Position numbers and translations under genes: made by a program | DNA from: Prolixibacteraceae bacterium | GTDB taxonomy: Bacteria > Bacteroidota > Bacteroidia > Bacteroidales > Prolixibacteraceae | DNA length: 9,461 bases | Direction: 5' to 3' | NCBI GenBank assembly: GCA_016931875.1 | Contig: JAFGDX010000314.1 | Span: 1-9,461, forward strand | The notes under the pieces: generated by a model | What the model was told of the DNA's origin: nothing | The model's input: only the letters and a program-made list of their open reading frames with translations | The model's database searches: none | Part shown: piece by piece, positions 1-6,511 of the stretch | How the letters are laid out: every line of letters begins with the position of its first letter | Position numbering within the stretch: position 1 is the stretch's first letter

Positions 1-1098
1 GAATGGGTTTTTGATTCCGGGCAAAATAAAATAATGGCAAAATTTCCTGAGTATATAAATCCAAATCAAACAGAAACCACGATTCCGGTGGCTGAAGGAC
101 TTGTTGTTTTTCAGGGCGGTAAAAATCATCCGGTAAAAAATATTCATTTTGAAGGAATAACATTTTGTCACTCCGCATGGAATATTCCCCTTGCAGGATA
201 TTGTGGTATTCAGGCCTGTCATTTTGATCCGCGGCCTCAATCCGGAGGCTGGTCGGTTGTACCCGCAGCAATAACAGCAAACTGGGCCGAAAACTGCAGT
301 TTTGTAAATTGTATTGTTAAAAATACGGGTGGTTCAGGAATTTGGCTGGGTACAGGGTGTAAAAACAATACCGTTTCAAATTCTGTTTTTACCGGTATTT
401 CGGGCAACGGAATTATGATTGGCGAAGGCCGCGACCGTGAAATTGACGGAGAAAAATGGTACAAAACAGCACCGGAACAGGTTGCGCTCGGAAATTCAAT
501 TTTAAATTGTGAGGTGAAAGATTGCGGAACTCAGTTTTACGGCGCTGTTGGAATCTGGTGCGGTTTAACTGCTGAAACAACAATTAAGGGAAATGAGATT
601 TGTGATTTGCCCTACACCGGAATTTCGGTGGGCTGGATGTGGAGCCCCGAGCCAACTCCCTGTCGCGCAAACTCCATCGATGGAAACCACATTCATCATA
701 TTATGAATATTTTAAGCGACGGCGGCGGAATTTATATGCTGGGATTGCAACCGGGCAGTAAAATTATCAACAACCACATTCACGACGTAAAAATAAATGC
801 GGGCCGGGCTGAAAGCAACGGAATGTTTCTGGACGAAGGAACCACTGATGTGGTGGTTGCGAATAACTTAATCTACAATATTGCCAAATCTCCGCTTCGC
901 TTTCACAGGGCCACTGCCAACCTGGTAAAAAATAATTATTTATTCTGCCAAAACGAAAATCCGCCCATTCGTTATAATTCAACCAGCGAGGAACTTATTC
1001 AGAAAGTAGACAATATGGTTATTTCGGATACGATTACAAATTATTTGTCGGAATTAAACAATGCCATTTCGATATGGAAGAATTCAGAAAAAAAATAG
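1..1098 (+). CDS. Right-handed parallel beta-helix protein, probable polysaccharide-active enzyme (5' end missing)
   Basis: The reading frame is open from base 1 (EWVFDSGQNK...), so the ATG at 34 is internal and the gene begins upstream of the window; 365 C-terminal residues are visible. The sequence is a run of beta-helix coils with spaced Asn/Gly/Ile turns, for example VKNIHFEGITF, ENCSFVNCIVKNTGGSGIWL, NNTVSNSVFTGISGNGIMIG and NSIDGNHIHHI. This is the fold of pectate lyases, polygalacturonases and GH141-type glycosidases. The lead-in EWVFDSG, followed by a short strand-rich stretch and then VKNIHFEGITFCHSAW, resembles the domain order of large Bacteroidota beta-helix glycosidases such as GH141, but I cannot assign the family with certainty. 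Such proteins are normally exported; the signal peptide would be upstream and is not visible. The gene lies upstream of uronate catabolism genes on the same strand, which suggests it releases or trims uronate-containing glycans. The exact substrate is unknown. Confidence 0.8.
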   Translation, partial: EWVFDSGQNKIMAKFPEYINPNQTETTIPVAEGLVVFQGGKNHPVKNIHFEGITFCHSAWNIPLAGYCGIQACHFDPRPQSGGWSVVPAAITANWAENCSFVNCIVKNTGGSGIWLGTGCKNNTVSNSVFTGISGNGIMIGEGRDREIDGEKWYKTAPEQVALGNSILNCEVKDCGTQFYGAVGIWCGLTAETTIKGNEICDLPYTGISVGWMWSPEPTPCRANSIDGNHIHHIMNILSDGGGIYMLGLQPGSKIINNHIHDVKINAGRAESNGMFLDEGTTDVVVANNLIYNIAKSPLRFHRATANLVKNNYLFCQNENPPIRYNSTSEELIQKVDNMVISDTITNYLSELNNAISIWKNSEKK

Positions 1099-1148
1099 TG
1101 AAAAGAATTGTTTAAAGTGTATTTTGGTACCTTATAAATTTTAATAAA

Positions 1149-2198
1149 ATGAAAGCAGCAGTTTTAGAATCTTACAAAAATTTTGTCTGGAAAGAAGTAC
1201 CAACACCCAAAGTAAAACCGGGTGAAGTTTTGATTCGTATTAAATTCGCCGGAATTTGCGGTAGCGACATGCATGTTTTTCCGGGCGATTTTCACCCCCG
1301 AACTCCGGTTCCGTTTATTCCGGGCCACGAAATGGGAGGGGTTGTGGAAGAAGTTGGAGAAGGAGTTTCAGGCTTTGAAGTGGGTGACAAAGTTGCCGTC
1401 GACCCGATAATCTGGTGCGGCAAATGCCCGGCCTGCAAACGGAAACATTACCCGGCCTGTACAAGTTTAAAATTACTTGGCATTGATATGGACGGAGGTT
1501 TTGCCGAGTACATTTCAGTGCCGGTGCACATGCTTTACAAAACTTCGCCCGAATTGCCCGACGAACACGTGGCTTTGGTTGAAATTTACGGAATCGGTTT
1601 TCATGCCAATAACCGGGCGCAAACCAAATCGGGCGACAGCATTGCCATTTGGGGAGCCGGAAGGGTAGGTCAGGTAATTTTACAGGCGGCACGAACCAAA
1701 ACACAGAACCAAATTTTTATGGTCGACCCGCTGGAAAACCGTCTGAAAATTGCTGCCAGCCATTATGAAAATATTGTCACCATCAATCCTGAGAAAGAAA
1801 ATCCGGTGGATGCAATTATGAAATACACTGATGGAAAGGGAGTTGATATTGCCTTTGAAGCCATTGGGCATGCGGTTGAAATCGAAGGTGTGCCTACTCC
1901 GGTTAGGGCCTGTATTCAAAGTATCAGGGGAGGAGGTAAAGTTTGTGTGCTGGGTTTGGGCGACGAACCTTCGCCCGTGGTTTTTAAGGAACTTATCTGG
2001 AAGGAGGCACAAATTATTACTTCGCGGGTAAGCGATGGTGAGTTTGCTGAGGTGATTGACAATTTGAACCAGGGAAACTTAAAACCGGAAGCGCTGATTT
2101 CGAAGGTGATGCACGGATCGGAAACACAACAGGCGTTTGAACTGATTCAGAATGAAAGCCGGAATTACCTGAAGGTGCTGCTGGATTTCAGCCGATAG
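1149..2198 (+). CDS. Zinc-dependent medium-chain alcohol/polyol dehydrogenase
   Basis: A 349-residue protein of normal length for zinc MDR enzymes such as threonine, sorbitol and galactitol-phosphate dehydrogenases. It has an N-terminal GroES-like domain and then a Rossmann domain. Catalytic zinc ligands are visible as Cys37 (GICGSD), His60-Glu61 (GHE) and Glu145. The structural zinc site is complete with Cys90, Cys93, Cys96 and Cys104. The nucleotide motif GAGRVG is at 169-174, and the acidic Asp193 at the end of the second Rossmann strand favours NAD(H) over NADP(H). It probably oxidises a sugar alcohol or sugar acid, or reduces a keto-acid. No classical uronate reductase (UxaB/UxuB) is in the window, so a role as a fructuronate or tagaturonate reductase is possible, but that is inference from context. 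It starts 50 bp after the beta-helix gene and is followed by the Nramp-like gene after 41 bp, which suggests cotranscription. The ATG at 1149 matches the usual MKAAVL start of this family. Confidence 0.9.
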   Translation: MKAAVLESYKNFVWKEVPTPKVKPGEVLIRIKFAGICGSDMHVFPGDFHPRTPVPFIPGHEMGGVVEEVGEGVSGFEVGDKVAVDPIIWCGKCPACKRKHYPACTSLKLLGIDMDGGFAEYISVPVHMLYKTSPELPDEHVALVEIYGIGFHANNRAQTKSGDSIAIWGAGRVGQVILQAARTKTQNQIFMVDPLENRLKIAASHYENIVTINPEKENPVDAIMKYTDGKGVDIAFEAIGHAVEIEGVPTPVRACIQSIRGGGKVCVLGLGDEPSPVVFKELIWKEAQIITSRVSDGEFAEVIDNLNQGNLKPEALISKVMHGSETQQAFELIQNESRNYLKVLLDFSR

Positions 2199-2239
2199 AA
2201 AAATATTGCCTAAACTTTTCTCAATCAAACATAAACGTA

Positions 2240-3595
2240 ATGCAAGCCGATCCTTATATTCTTACAAAAGAAGCTGTAAAAAAAGCACCAACAACATTTT
2301 TTGGAAAACTGAAATACTTAGGTCCCGGATTTATTTTGTCGGCCTCGGTGGTTGGTTCGGGCGAACTGATTTCAACAACCACATTGGGCGCCAAAGCCGG
2401 TTTTGTTACTTTTTGGGTTGTTCTGGTAAGTTGCGCGGTAAAAGTGGCCATCCAGCTTGAATTTGGAAAACAGGCCATCCGGACGGGAGAAACGGTTTTT
2501 ACCTCGCTGAACAGAATCGGTGGCCCGCGCTTTGGAAAACAAAAAGCCAACTGGAGTTTATGGACCTGGTTCTTTCTTTGGTTGTTTAAGCCGCTTCAAC
2601 TGGGAGGAATAATTGGTGGCGTTGCCATCACGTTGAATATTGCTTTCCCGTCGGTAAGTATTACGTGGTTTGCCATTGTGGTTGCAATTATAGTGGCTGC
2701 CATGGTTTTTAAAGGGTATTATTTTTTTATTGAAAAAGTATCGGTTGTGCTCATGTTATTGTTTACCACTTTCACGGTGGTGGCGGTTTTTATGCTACAG
2801 TATACCGGCTTTGCGTTTACACAGGCAGAAGTGCTTGAAGGCATACGGTTTAAACTGCCACCAGCCGCTGTGGGTTTTGCCATCGCCGCTTTTGGATTAA
2901 CCGGTGTTGGCGGCGATGAAATTGTGGCTTACAACTACTGGTGCCTCGAGAAAGGATATGCCCGTTTTACCGGGCCTTTTGAGGAAACAGACGAGTGGCG
3001 AACCCGGGCAAAAGGCTGGATAAAGGTGATGAATCTGGATGCTATTTTATCGATGGTGGTTTATACGCTGGTAACTGCAGCTTTTTATCTTTTGGGGGCG
3101 GCTGTACTTTACAAACGGGGCGAAATACCGGATGGTTTTGGCATGATTGAAACCCTGTCGAAAATGTATACCGATTCTTTTGGACCCTGGGCAAAAAGTT
3201 TTTTCCTTTTTGGGTCGTTTGTTGTATTGTTCTCCACTCTTTTTTCAGCCCTTGCAGCACGAACACGGATTTTTTCCGACCTGTTCGGGCAGCTTGGGTG
3301 GATCGATTTTTTCAATATAAAACAACGAAAAAATACCGTGGCTATTTTGGCCTGGGTGTTTCCTGTGTTGTGGGTTATCGCTTTGCTTTGGGTAAAATCG
3401 CCGGTGTTTATGGTAACCATTGGCGGAATAATTACTTTTTTTATGCTGCTTATTATTGTTTATGCCGGGCTTCATTTCCGTTATAAACAAAAACAGTATG
3501 GCCTTGAATCTTCTGGTTTTTACGATATTTCACTGTGGGTGAGCTGTTTGGTTATTTTTCTGGTTGGCTTTTACGGAGCGGTTTCACTTATTTAA
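2240..3595 (+). CDS. Nramp-fold membrane transporter lacking the canonical metal-binding motifs
   Basis: A 451-residue integral membrane protein with about eleven hydrophobic segments by eye, matching the Nramp (SLC11, APC superfamily) architecture. The first transmembrane segment, LGPGFILSASVVGSGELIS, aligns with the Nramp TM1 LGPAFIAA..DPGN region. Where Nramp has the metal-ligating DPGN, this protein has GSGE (39-42). In the sixth segment the Met-Pro-His metal site is replaced by GVGGDE (222-227), followed by the polar stretch YNYWCLEKGYARF. Asp226 and Glu227 sit in the middle of what should be the broken helix. Automatic annotation would call it a divalent metal transporter, but the residues that define metal selectivity are absent. 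Its position between a dehydrogenase and the uronate genes suggests an organic substrate such as a uronate or oligo-uronate; that is inference. The start at 2240 leaves a short cytoplasmic N-terminus before TM1. It is last in a probable three-gene run, since a promoter lies directly downstream. Confidence 0.85.
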   Translation: MQADPYILTKEAVKKAPTTFFGKLKYLGPGFILSASVVGSGELISTTTLGAKAGFVTFWVVLVSCAVKVAIQLEFGKQAIRTGETVFTSLNRIGGPRFGKQKANWSLWTWFFLWLFKPLQLGGIIGGVAITLNIAFPSVSITWFAIVVAIIVAAMVFKGYYFFIEKVSVVLMLLFTTFTVVAVFMLQYTGFAFTQAEVLEGIRFKLPPAAVGFAIAAFGLTGVGGDEIVAYNYWCLEKGYARFTGPFEETDEWRTRAKGWIKVMNLDAILSMVVYTLVTAAFYLLGAAVLYKRGEIPDGFGMIETLSKMYTDSFGPWAKSFFLFGSFVVLFSTLFSALAARTRIFSDLFGQLGWIDFFNIKQRKNTVAILAWVFPVLWVIALLWVKSPVFMVTIGGIITFFMLLIIVYAGLHFRYKQKQYGLESSGFYDISLWVSCLVIFLVGFYGAVSLI

Positions 3596-3631
3596 ATTCA
3601 GAACATATAATTGTATAACATTAAAAAAACT

Positions 3632-3662
3632 TTTGACGCAATAAAATATATCCATATTTTCG
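3632..3662 (+). promoter_or_regulatory. Bacteroidota-type promoter for uxaE-uxaC
   Basis: TTTG at 3632-3635 matches the -33 box. After a 19-bp spacer, TATTTTCG at 3655-3662 matches the -7 consensus TAnnTTTG at all fixed positions but one. Transcription would start near 3667 and leave a leader of about 50 nt before the uxaE ATG. It lies in the 121-bp gap between the Nramp-like gene and uxaE, the longest gap before the one at kdgK-eda. The spacing agrees with the 19-21 bp known for Bacteroides promoters. Confidence 0.65.
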
Positions 3663-3674
3663 TGTTCGTACACG
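3661..3674 (+). promoter_or_regulatory. Candidate operator overlapping the uxaE promoter
   Basis: CGTGTTCGTACACG is a 14-bp palindrome with CG at its centre; six of the seven base pairs are complementary and only the T-T pair beside the centre is mismatched. It overlaps the last two bases of the -7 box and covers the expected transcription start, so a bound protein would block initiation. A central CG in a palindrome of this size is typical of LacI-family operators. No regulator gene is in the window, so the cognate protein is unknown. Confidence 0.45.
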
Positions 3675-3716
3675 GAATGGATTTTAAATAGGAAATAATA
3701 CTAAATCAAAATAATA

Positions 3717-4964
3717 ATGGAATTAGGAAAATATAGTTTTGGAATAGGAGATCGGTTCAATCACGAAGGCGAAGCACAACTCAGCGCCTTAATAACAGCA
3801 ACTTACGAGGGTGTTGAGGTTACTCCGGTTTGGAACAAATCGAACCGGGAGCACAACATTGTTCATTCCGAACCCGCCGGAACACGAAAGGAAGCCGATG
3901 CAGCAGTAAAAAATTTGGGTTGGGAAGGACCCTATTTTGTTGATGCCGACCACATAAATCTTTCAAATGTCGACCGGTTTATTGAATATTGTGATTTTTT
4001 TACACTGGATGTGGCCATGTATATCGGGAATGAGTCGCCTGAAAAAGAGATCCTGGAATTTAAAAATTCGTGTGCCGGACTGGGAACCGGAGTAACTATT
4101 CCCGGAATTGCTGAACCCATTGTTATTACTGATGATTTGCTCAATACTGTGGCCCGGAATTATTTGGCGGCAGTAAAAGAAGCTGGTAAAATTTACCGTC
4201 ATATTGAAGAGATAAAAGGAAAGGGTAATTTTGTTACCGAGGTTTCAATGGATGAAGTGGAGACACCACAAACTCCGGTGGAACTGTTTTTTATTCTGAA
4301 AATGATGGCCGATGAAAAAATACCGGCCCAGACCATTGCCCCGAAATTTACGGGGCGTTTTAATAAAGGTGTTGATTATGTTGGAGATACAAATCAGTTT
4401 GCCAGGGAGTTTGAACAGGATGTTCTCGTAATTGATTATGCGGTGAAAGAATTCGGACTGCCGGAAGATTTAAAACTAAGTGTACACTCCGGTTCCGATA
4501 AATTTACGATTTACCCGATTATGGCCGAAATCATCAAAAAATATGATAAGGGAATTCATGTAAAAACGGCAGGAACAACCTGGTTGGAAGAGGTAATTGG
4601 CCTTTCAATTTCTGGCGACGAGGGATTGGCAGCGGCAAAAAATATTTATAAAAATGCGCTCGAAAGAAAAGAAGAATTGTGTGGACCCTATGCCGATGTA
4701 ATTGATATCGATGACTCAAAATTGCCTTCACCTGCTGAAGTTGACAGCTGGGACGGAGAAAAGTTTGCCAACACACTGCGGCACATTCCGGGGCATCCGG
4801 ATTACAATTCCAATTTCAGACAGTTGATTCATGTCGGGTATAAAGTAGCCGCCGAAATGGGCGATACTTACACCGGTTTGCTTAAGAAAAATGCGGAAGT
4901 TGTAGGTATTTGTGTTGAAGAAAATATTTATGAACGCCACCTGAAACGTTTATTTGATTTGTAA
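3717..4964 (+). CDS. uxaE: Tagaturonate epimerase UxaE
   Basis: A 415-residue protein recognised as the tagaturonate epimerase family first characterised in Thermotoga maritima. That enzyme interconverts D-tagaturonate and D-fructuronate and so joins the galacturonate branch to the glucuronate branch. Recognisable features are the N-terminal KYSFGIGDRFNHEGEAQLSA, the segment GPYFVDADHINLSNVDRF, PKFTGRFNKGVDYVGD in the middle, and the strongly conserved-looking LKLSVHSGSDKF (His257, Ser258, Asp261, Lys262). The protein is soluble, with no signal peptide, and is predicted cytoplasmic. It is the first gene behind the promoter at 3632-3662 and is followed after 47 bp by uxaC, whose galacturonate product is its substrate. 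The ATG at 3717 is preceded by an A-rich leader without a Shine-Dalgarno sequence, which is normal for Bacteroidota. Function is assigned by family resemblance plus context. An epimerase acting on a related keto-sugar acid cannot be excluded. Confidence 0.85.
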   Translation: MELGKYSFGIGDRFNHEGEAQLSALITATYEGVEVTPVWNKSNREHNIVHSEPAGTRKEADAAVKNLGWEGPYFVDADHINLSNVDRFIEYCDFFTLDVAMYIGNESPEKEILEFKNSCAGLGTGVTIPGIAEPIVITDDLLNTVARNYLAAVKEAGKIYRHIEEIKGKGNFVTEVSMDEVETPQTPVELFFILKMMADEKIPAQTIAPKFTGRFNKGVDYVGDTNQFAREFEQDVLVIDYAVKEFGLPEDLKLSVHSGSDKFTIYPIMAEIIKKYDKGIHVKTAGTTWLEEVIGLSISGDEGLAAAKNIYKNALERKEELCGPYADVIDIDDSKLPSPAEVDSWDGEKFANTLRHIPGHPDYNSNFRQLIHVGYKVAAEMGDTYTGLLKKNAEVVGICVEENIYERHLKRLFDL

Positions 4965-5011
4965 TATTGTTTCCCTGCAAAATCAAGCAAATGTTGTGGC
5001 TTAAATAAAAG

Positions 5012-6418
5012 ATGATGAAAAAATTTATGGATGAAAATTTCCTGTTGCAAACTCAAACAGCACAGGATTTGTATCACAATCACGCGGCAAAAATGCCGAT
5101 TTTTGATTATCACTGTCATATTCCTCCCAATGAAATTGCAGAAGACAAACAATTTGAAAATATAACTCAAATTTGGTTATACGGCGATCATTACAAATGG
5201 AGGGCAATGCGCACCAACGGTGTAAATGAACGATATTGCACCGGCAATGCAAGCGACTGGGAAAAATTTGAAAAATGGGCCGAAACCGTGCCACATACCT
5301 TGCGAAATCCTTTGTATCACTGGACTCATCTTGAGTTGAAACGATTTTTTGGAATTGAGAAAATTTTGAGTCCTTCCACAGCAAAGGAAATTTGGGACGA
5401 ATGCAATGCCAAACTTCAAACACAGGAATACACGGTGCAGAATATAATTCGAAAAGCAAACGTACATACCATTTGCACAACCGATGATCCGGTGGATTCG
5501 CTCGAACACCACCAGGCAATTAAAGCCGATGAATTTGAAGTGAAGGTGCTGCCGGCATGGCGGCCGGATAAAGCCATGGCGGTAGATGATGCAAAAACGT
5601 TTAACAAGTACCTGGATGTTTTGGAAGAAGCCGCCGATGAAAATATTGGCTCGTTCGATGCGTTGATGGATGCCCTGGATAACCGGCACCAGTTTTTTCA
5701 TGAAAATGGTTGCCGTTTGTCTGATCATGGGTTGGAAACAGCTATTGCAGAAGATTATACCGAGTCGGAAATCAAATCTATTTTTAATAAAATCAGAAAA
5801 GGCAATGAGTTGAACCGCGAAGAAATTCTGAAATTCAAATCGTGCATGTTGTACGAGTTCGGAATTATGGATCACTCGCGTGGATGGACACAACAGTTCC
5901 ACCTGGGAGCGTTGCGAAACAATAATTCGCGGTTGTTTCAAAAGCTGGGCCCCGATACCGGGTTCGATTCTATCGGCGATTTTGAAATGGCAAGGCCGCT
6001 TTCAAAGTTTTTAGACCGGCTTGACAAAGAAAACAAACTCACAAAAACAGTTCTTTACAACCTGAATCCGCGGGATAATGAACTTATCGGGACAATGATC
6101 GGGAATTTCCAGGACGGGTCGGTCCCGGGGAAAATACAATTTGGTTCAGGATGGTGGTTTCTCGATCAAAAAGACGGGATGGAAAAACAAATGAATGCAC
6201 TTTCGAATTTGGGATTGTTAAGCCGTTTTGTTGGAATGCTGACCGATTCGAGGAGTTTTTTGTCATACACTCGTCATGAATATTTCAGGCGGACTTTGTG
6301 TAACATGCTGGGCAACGATGTTGAAAACGGCGAAATTCCAAACGACAGGGAATTGCTTGGACAAATGGTCGAAAATATCTGTTTCAATAATGCAAAAGAA
6401 TATTTTAAATTTGAATAG
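5012..6418 (+). CDS. uxaC: Glucuronate/galacturonate isomerase UxaC
   Basis: A 468-residue protein, close to the roughly 470 residues of E. coli UxaC. This amidohydrolase-superfamily enzyme isomerises D-glucuronate to D-fructuronate and D-galacturonate to D-tagaturonate in the cytoplasm. The N-terminus FMDENFLLQTQTAQDLYH, followed by PIFDYHCHIPPNEIAED, is diagnostic; His34 and His36 form the superfamily HxH metal-site motif. Other family landmarks are YGDHYKWRAMR, the aldol-barrel stretch with CTTDDPVDSLEHH, the central MDHSRGWTQQFHLGALRNNN, and the C-terminal GMLTDSRSFLSYTRHEYFRR with Asp412 and Arg414. Two adjacent ATG codons (5012 and 5015) open the frame and a third is at 5027; the choice changes only a few residues. 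It follows uxaE by 47 bp with no convincing promoter between, so the two probably form an operon. No key residue appears to be missing. Confidence 0.96.
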   Translation: MMKKFMDENFLLQTQTAQDLYHNHAAKMPIFDYHCHIPPNEIAEDKQFENITQIWLYGDHYKWRAMRTNGVNERYCTGNASDWEKFEKWAETVPHTLRNPLYHWTHLELKRFFGIEKILSPSTAKEIWDECNAKLQTQEYTVQNIIRKANVHTICTTDDPVDSLEHHQAIKADEFEVKVLPAWRPDKAMAVDDAKTFNKYLDVLEEAADENIGSFDALMDALDNRHQFFHENGCRLSDHGLETAIAEDYTESEIKSIFNKIRKGNELNREEILKFKSCMLYEFGIMDHSRGWTQQFHLGALRNNNSRLFQKLGPDTGFDSIGDFEMARPLSKFLDRLDKENKLTKTVLYNLNPRDNELIGTMIGNFQDGSVPGKIQFGSGWWFLDQKDGMEKQMNALSNLGLLSRFVGMLTDSRSFLSYTRHEYFRRTLCNMLGNDVENGEIPNDRELLGQMVENICFNNAKEYFKFE

Positions 6419-6443
6419 AAACCAATTGATATCCAACTTAAAT

Positions 6444-6475
6444 GTTGATAATTACCTTGGATAAACATATCTTTG
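6444..6475 (+). promoter_or_regulatory. Bacteroidota-type promoter for kdgK
   Basis: GTTG at 6444-6447 (three of four bases of TTTG), then a 20-bp spacer, then TATCTTTG at 6468-6475, a perfect TAnnTTTG -7 box. The start of transcription would be near 6480, giving a leader of about 32 nt before the ATG at 6512. This placement also rules out a TTG at 6473 as the kdgK start, because it lies inside the promoter. Confidence 0.7.
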
Positions 6476-6487
6476 CAATCGATTGCA
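6474..6487 (+). promoter_or_regulatory. Candidate LacI-type operator overlapping the kdgK promoter
   Basis: TGCAATCGATTGCA is a perfect 14-bp palindrome with CG at the centre, the form TGnAAnCGnTTnCA that LacI/GalR-family repressors commonly bind. It starts six bases after the start of the -7 box, overlaps its last two bases and covers the expected transcription start. That is exactly the relation seen at the uxaE promoter. Repression of kdgK and release by a pathway intermediate is the likely logic. The regulator gene is not in the window. Confidence 0.6.
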
Positions 6488-6511
6488 TCGTTTTATTCAA
6501 AAAAAGAAACA

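Noticed and set aside
34..1098. Start of the beta-helix gene at the ATG at 34
   Set aside because: The frame is open to base 1 and the preceding residues EWVFDSG continue the domain pattern. The gene is truncated by the window edge rather than starting here.
1099..1148. Promoter or terminator between the beta-helix and dehydrogenase genes
   Set aside because: TATTTTGG and TAAATTTT resemble -7 boxes, but neither has a -33 partner at correct spacing and the second is too close to the ATG. No stable hairpin is seen.
2206..2460. 84-residue + frame overlapping the start of the Nramp-like gene
   Set aside because: It overlaps the real gene in another frame and the product is Arg/Ser-rich without a domain.
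4962..4969. TAATATTG as a -7 box for a separate uxaC promoter
   Set aside because: It is one mismatch from TAnnTTTG, but no TTTG-like -33 box lies 19-21 bp upstream and it overlaps the uxaE stop. It is more likely chance in AT-rich sequence.
5177..5941. 254-residue open frame on the - strand inside uxaC
   Set aside because: It is fully antisense to a strongly conserved uxaC. Its translation is rich in Cys, Phe and Arg with no recognisable domain, as expected of a shadow frame.
6473..6511. In-frame TTG at 6473 as an upstream start for kdgK
   Set aside because: It lies within the -7 box and operator and would add 13 residues not typical of the family. The ATG at 6512 gives the standard N-terminus.
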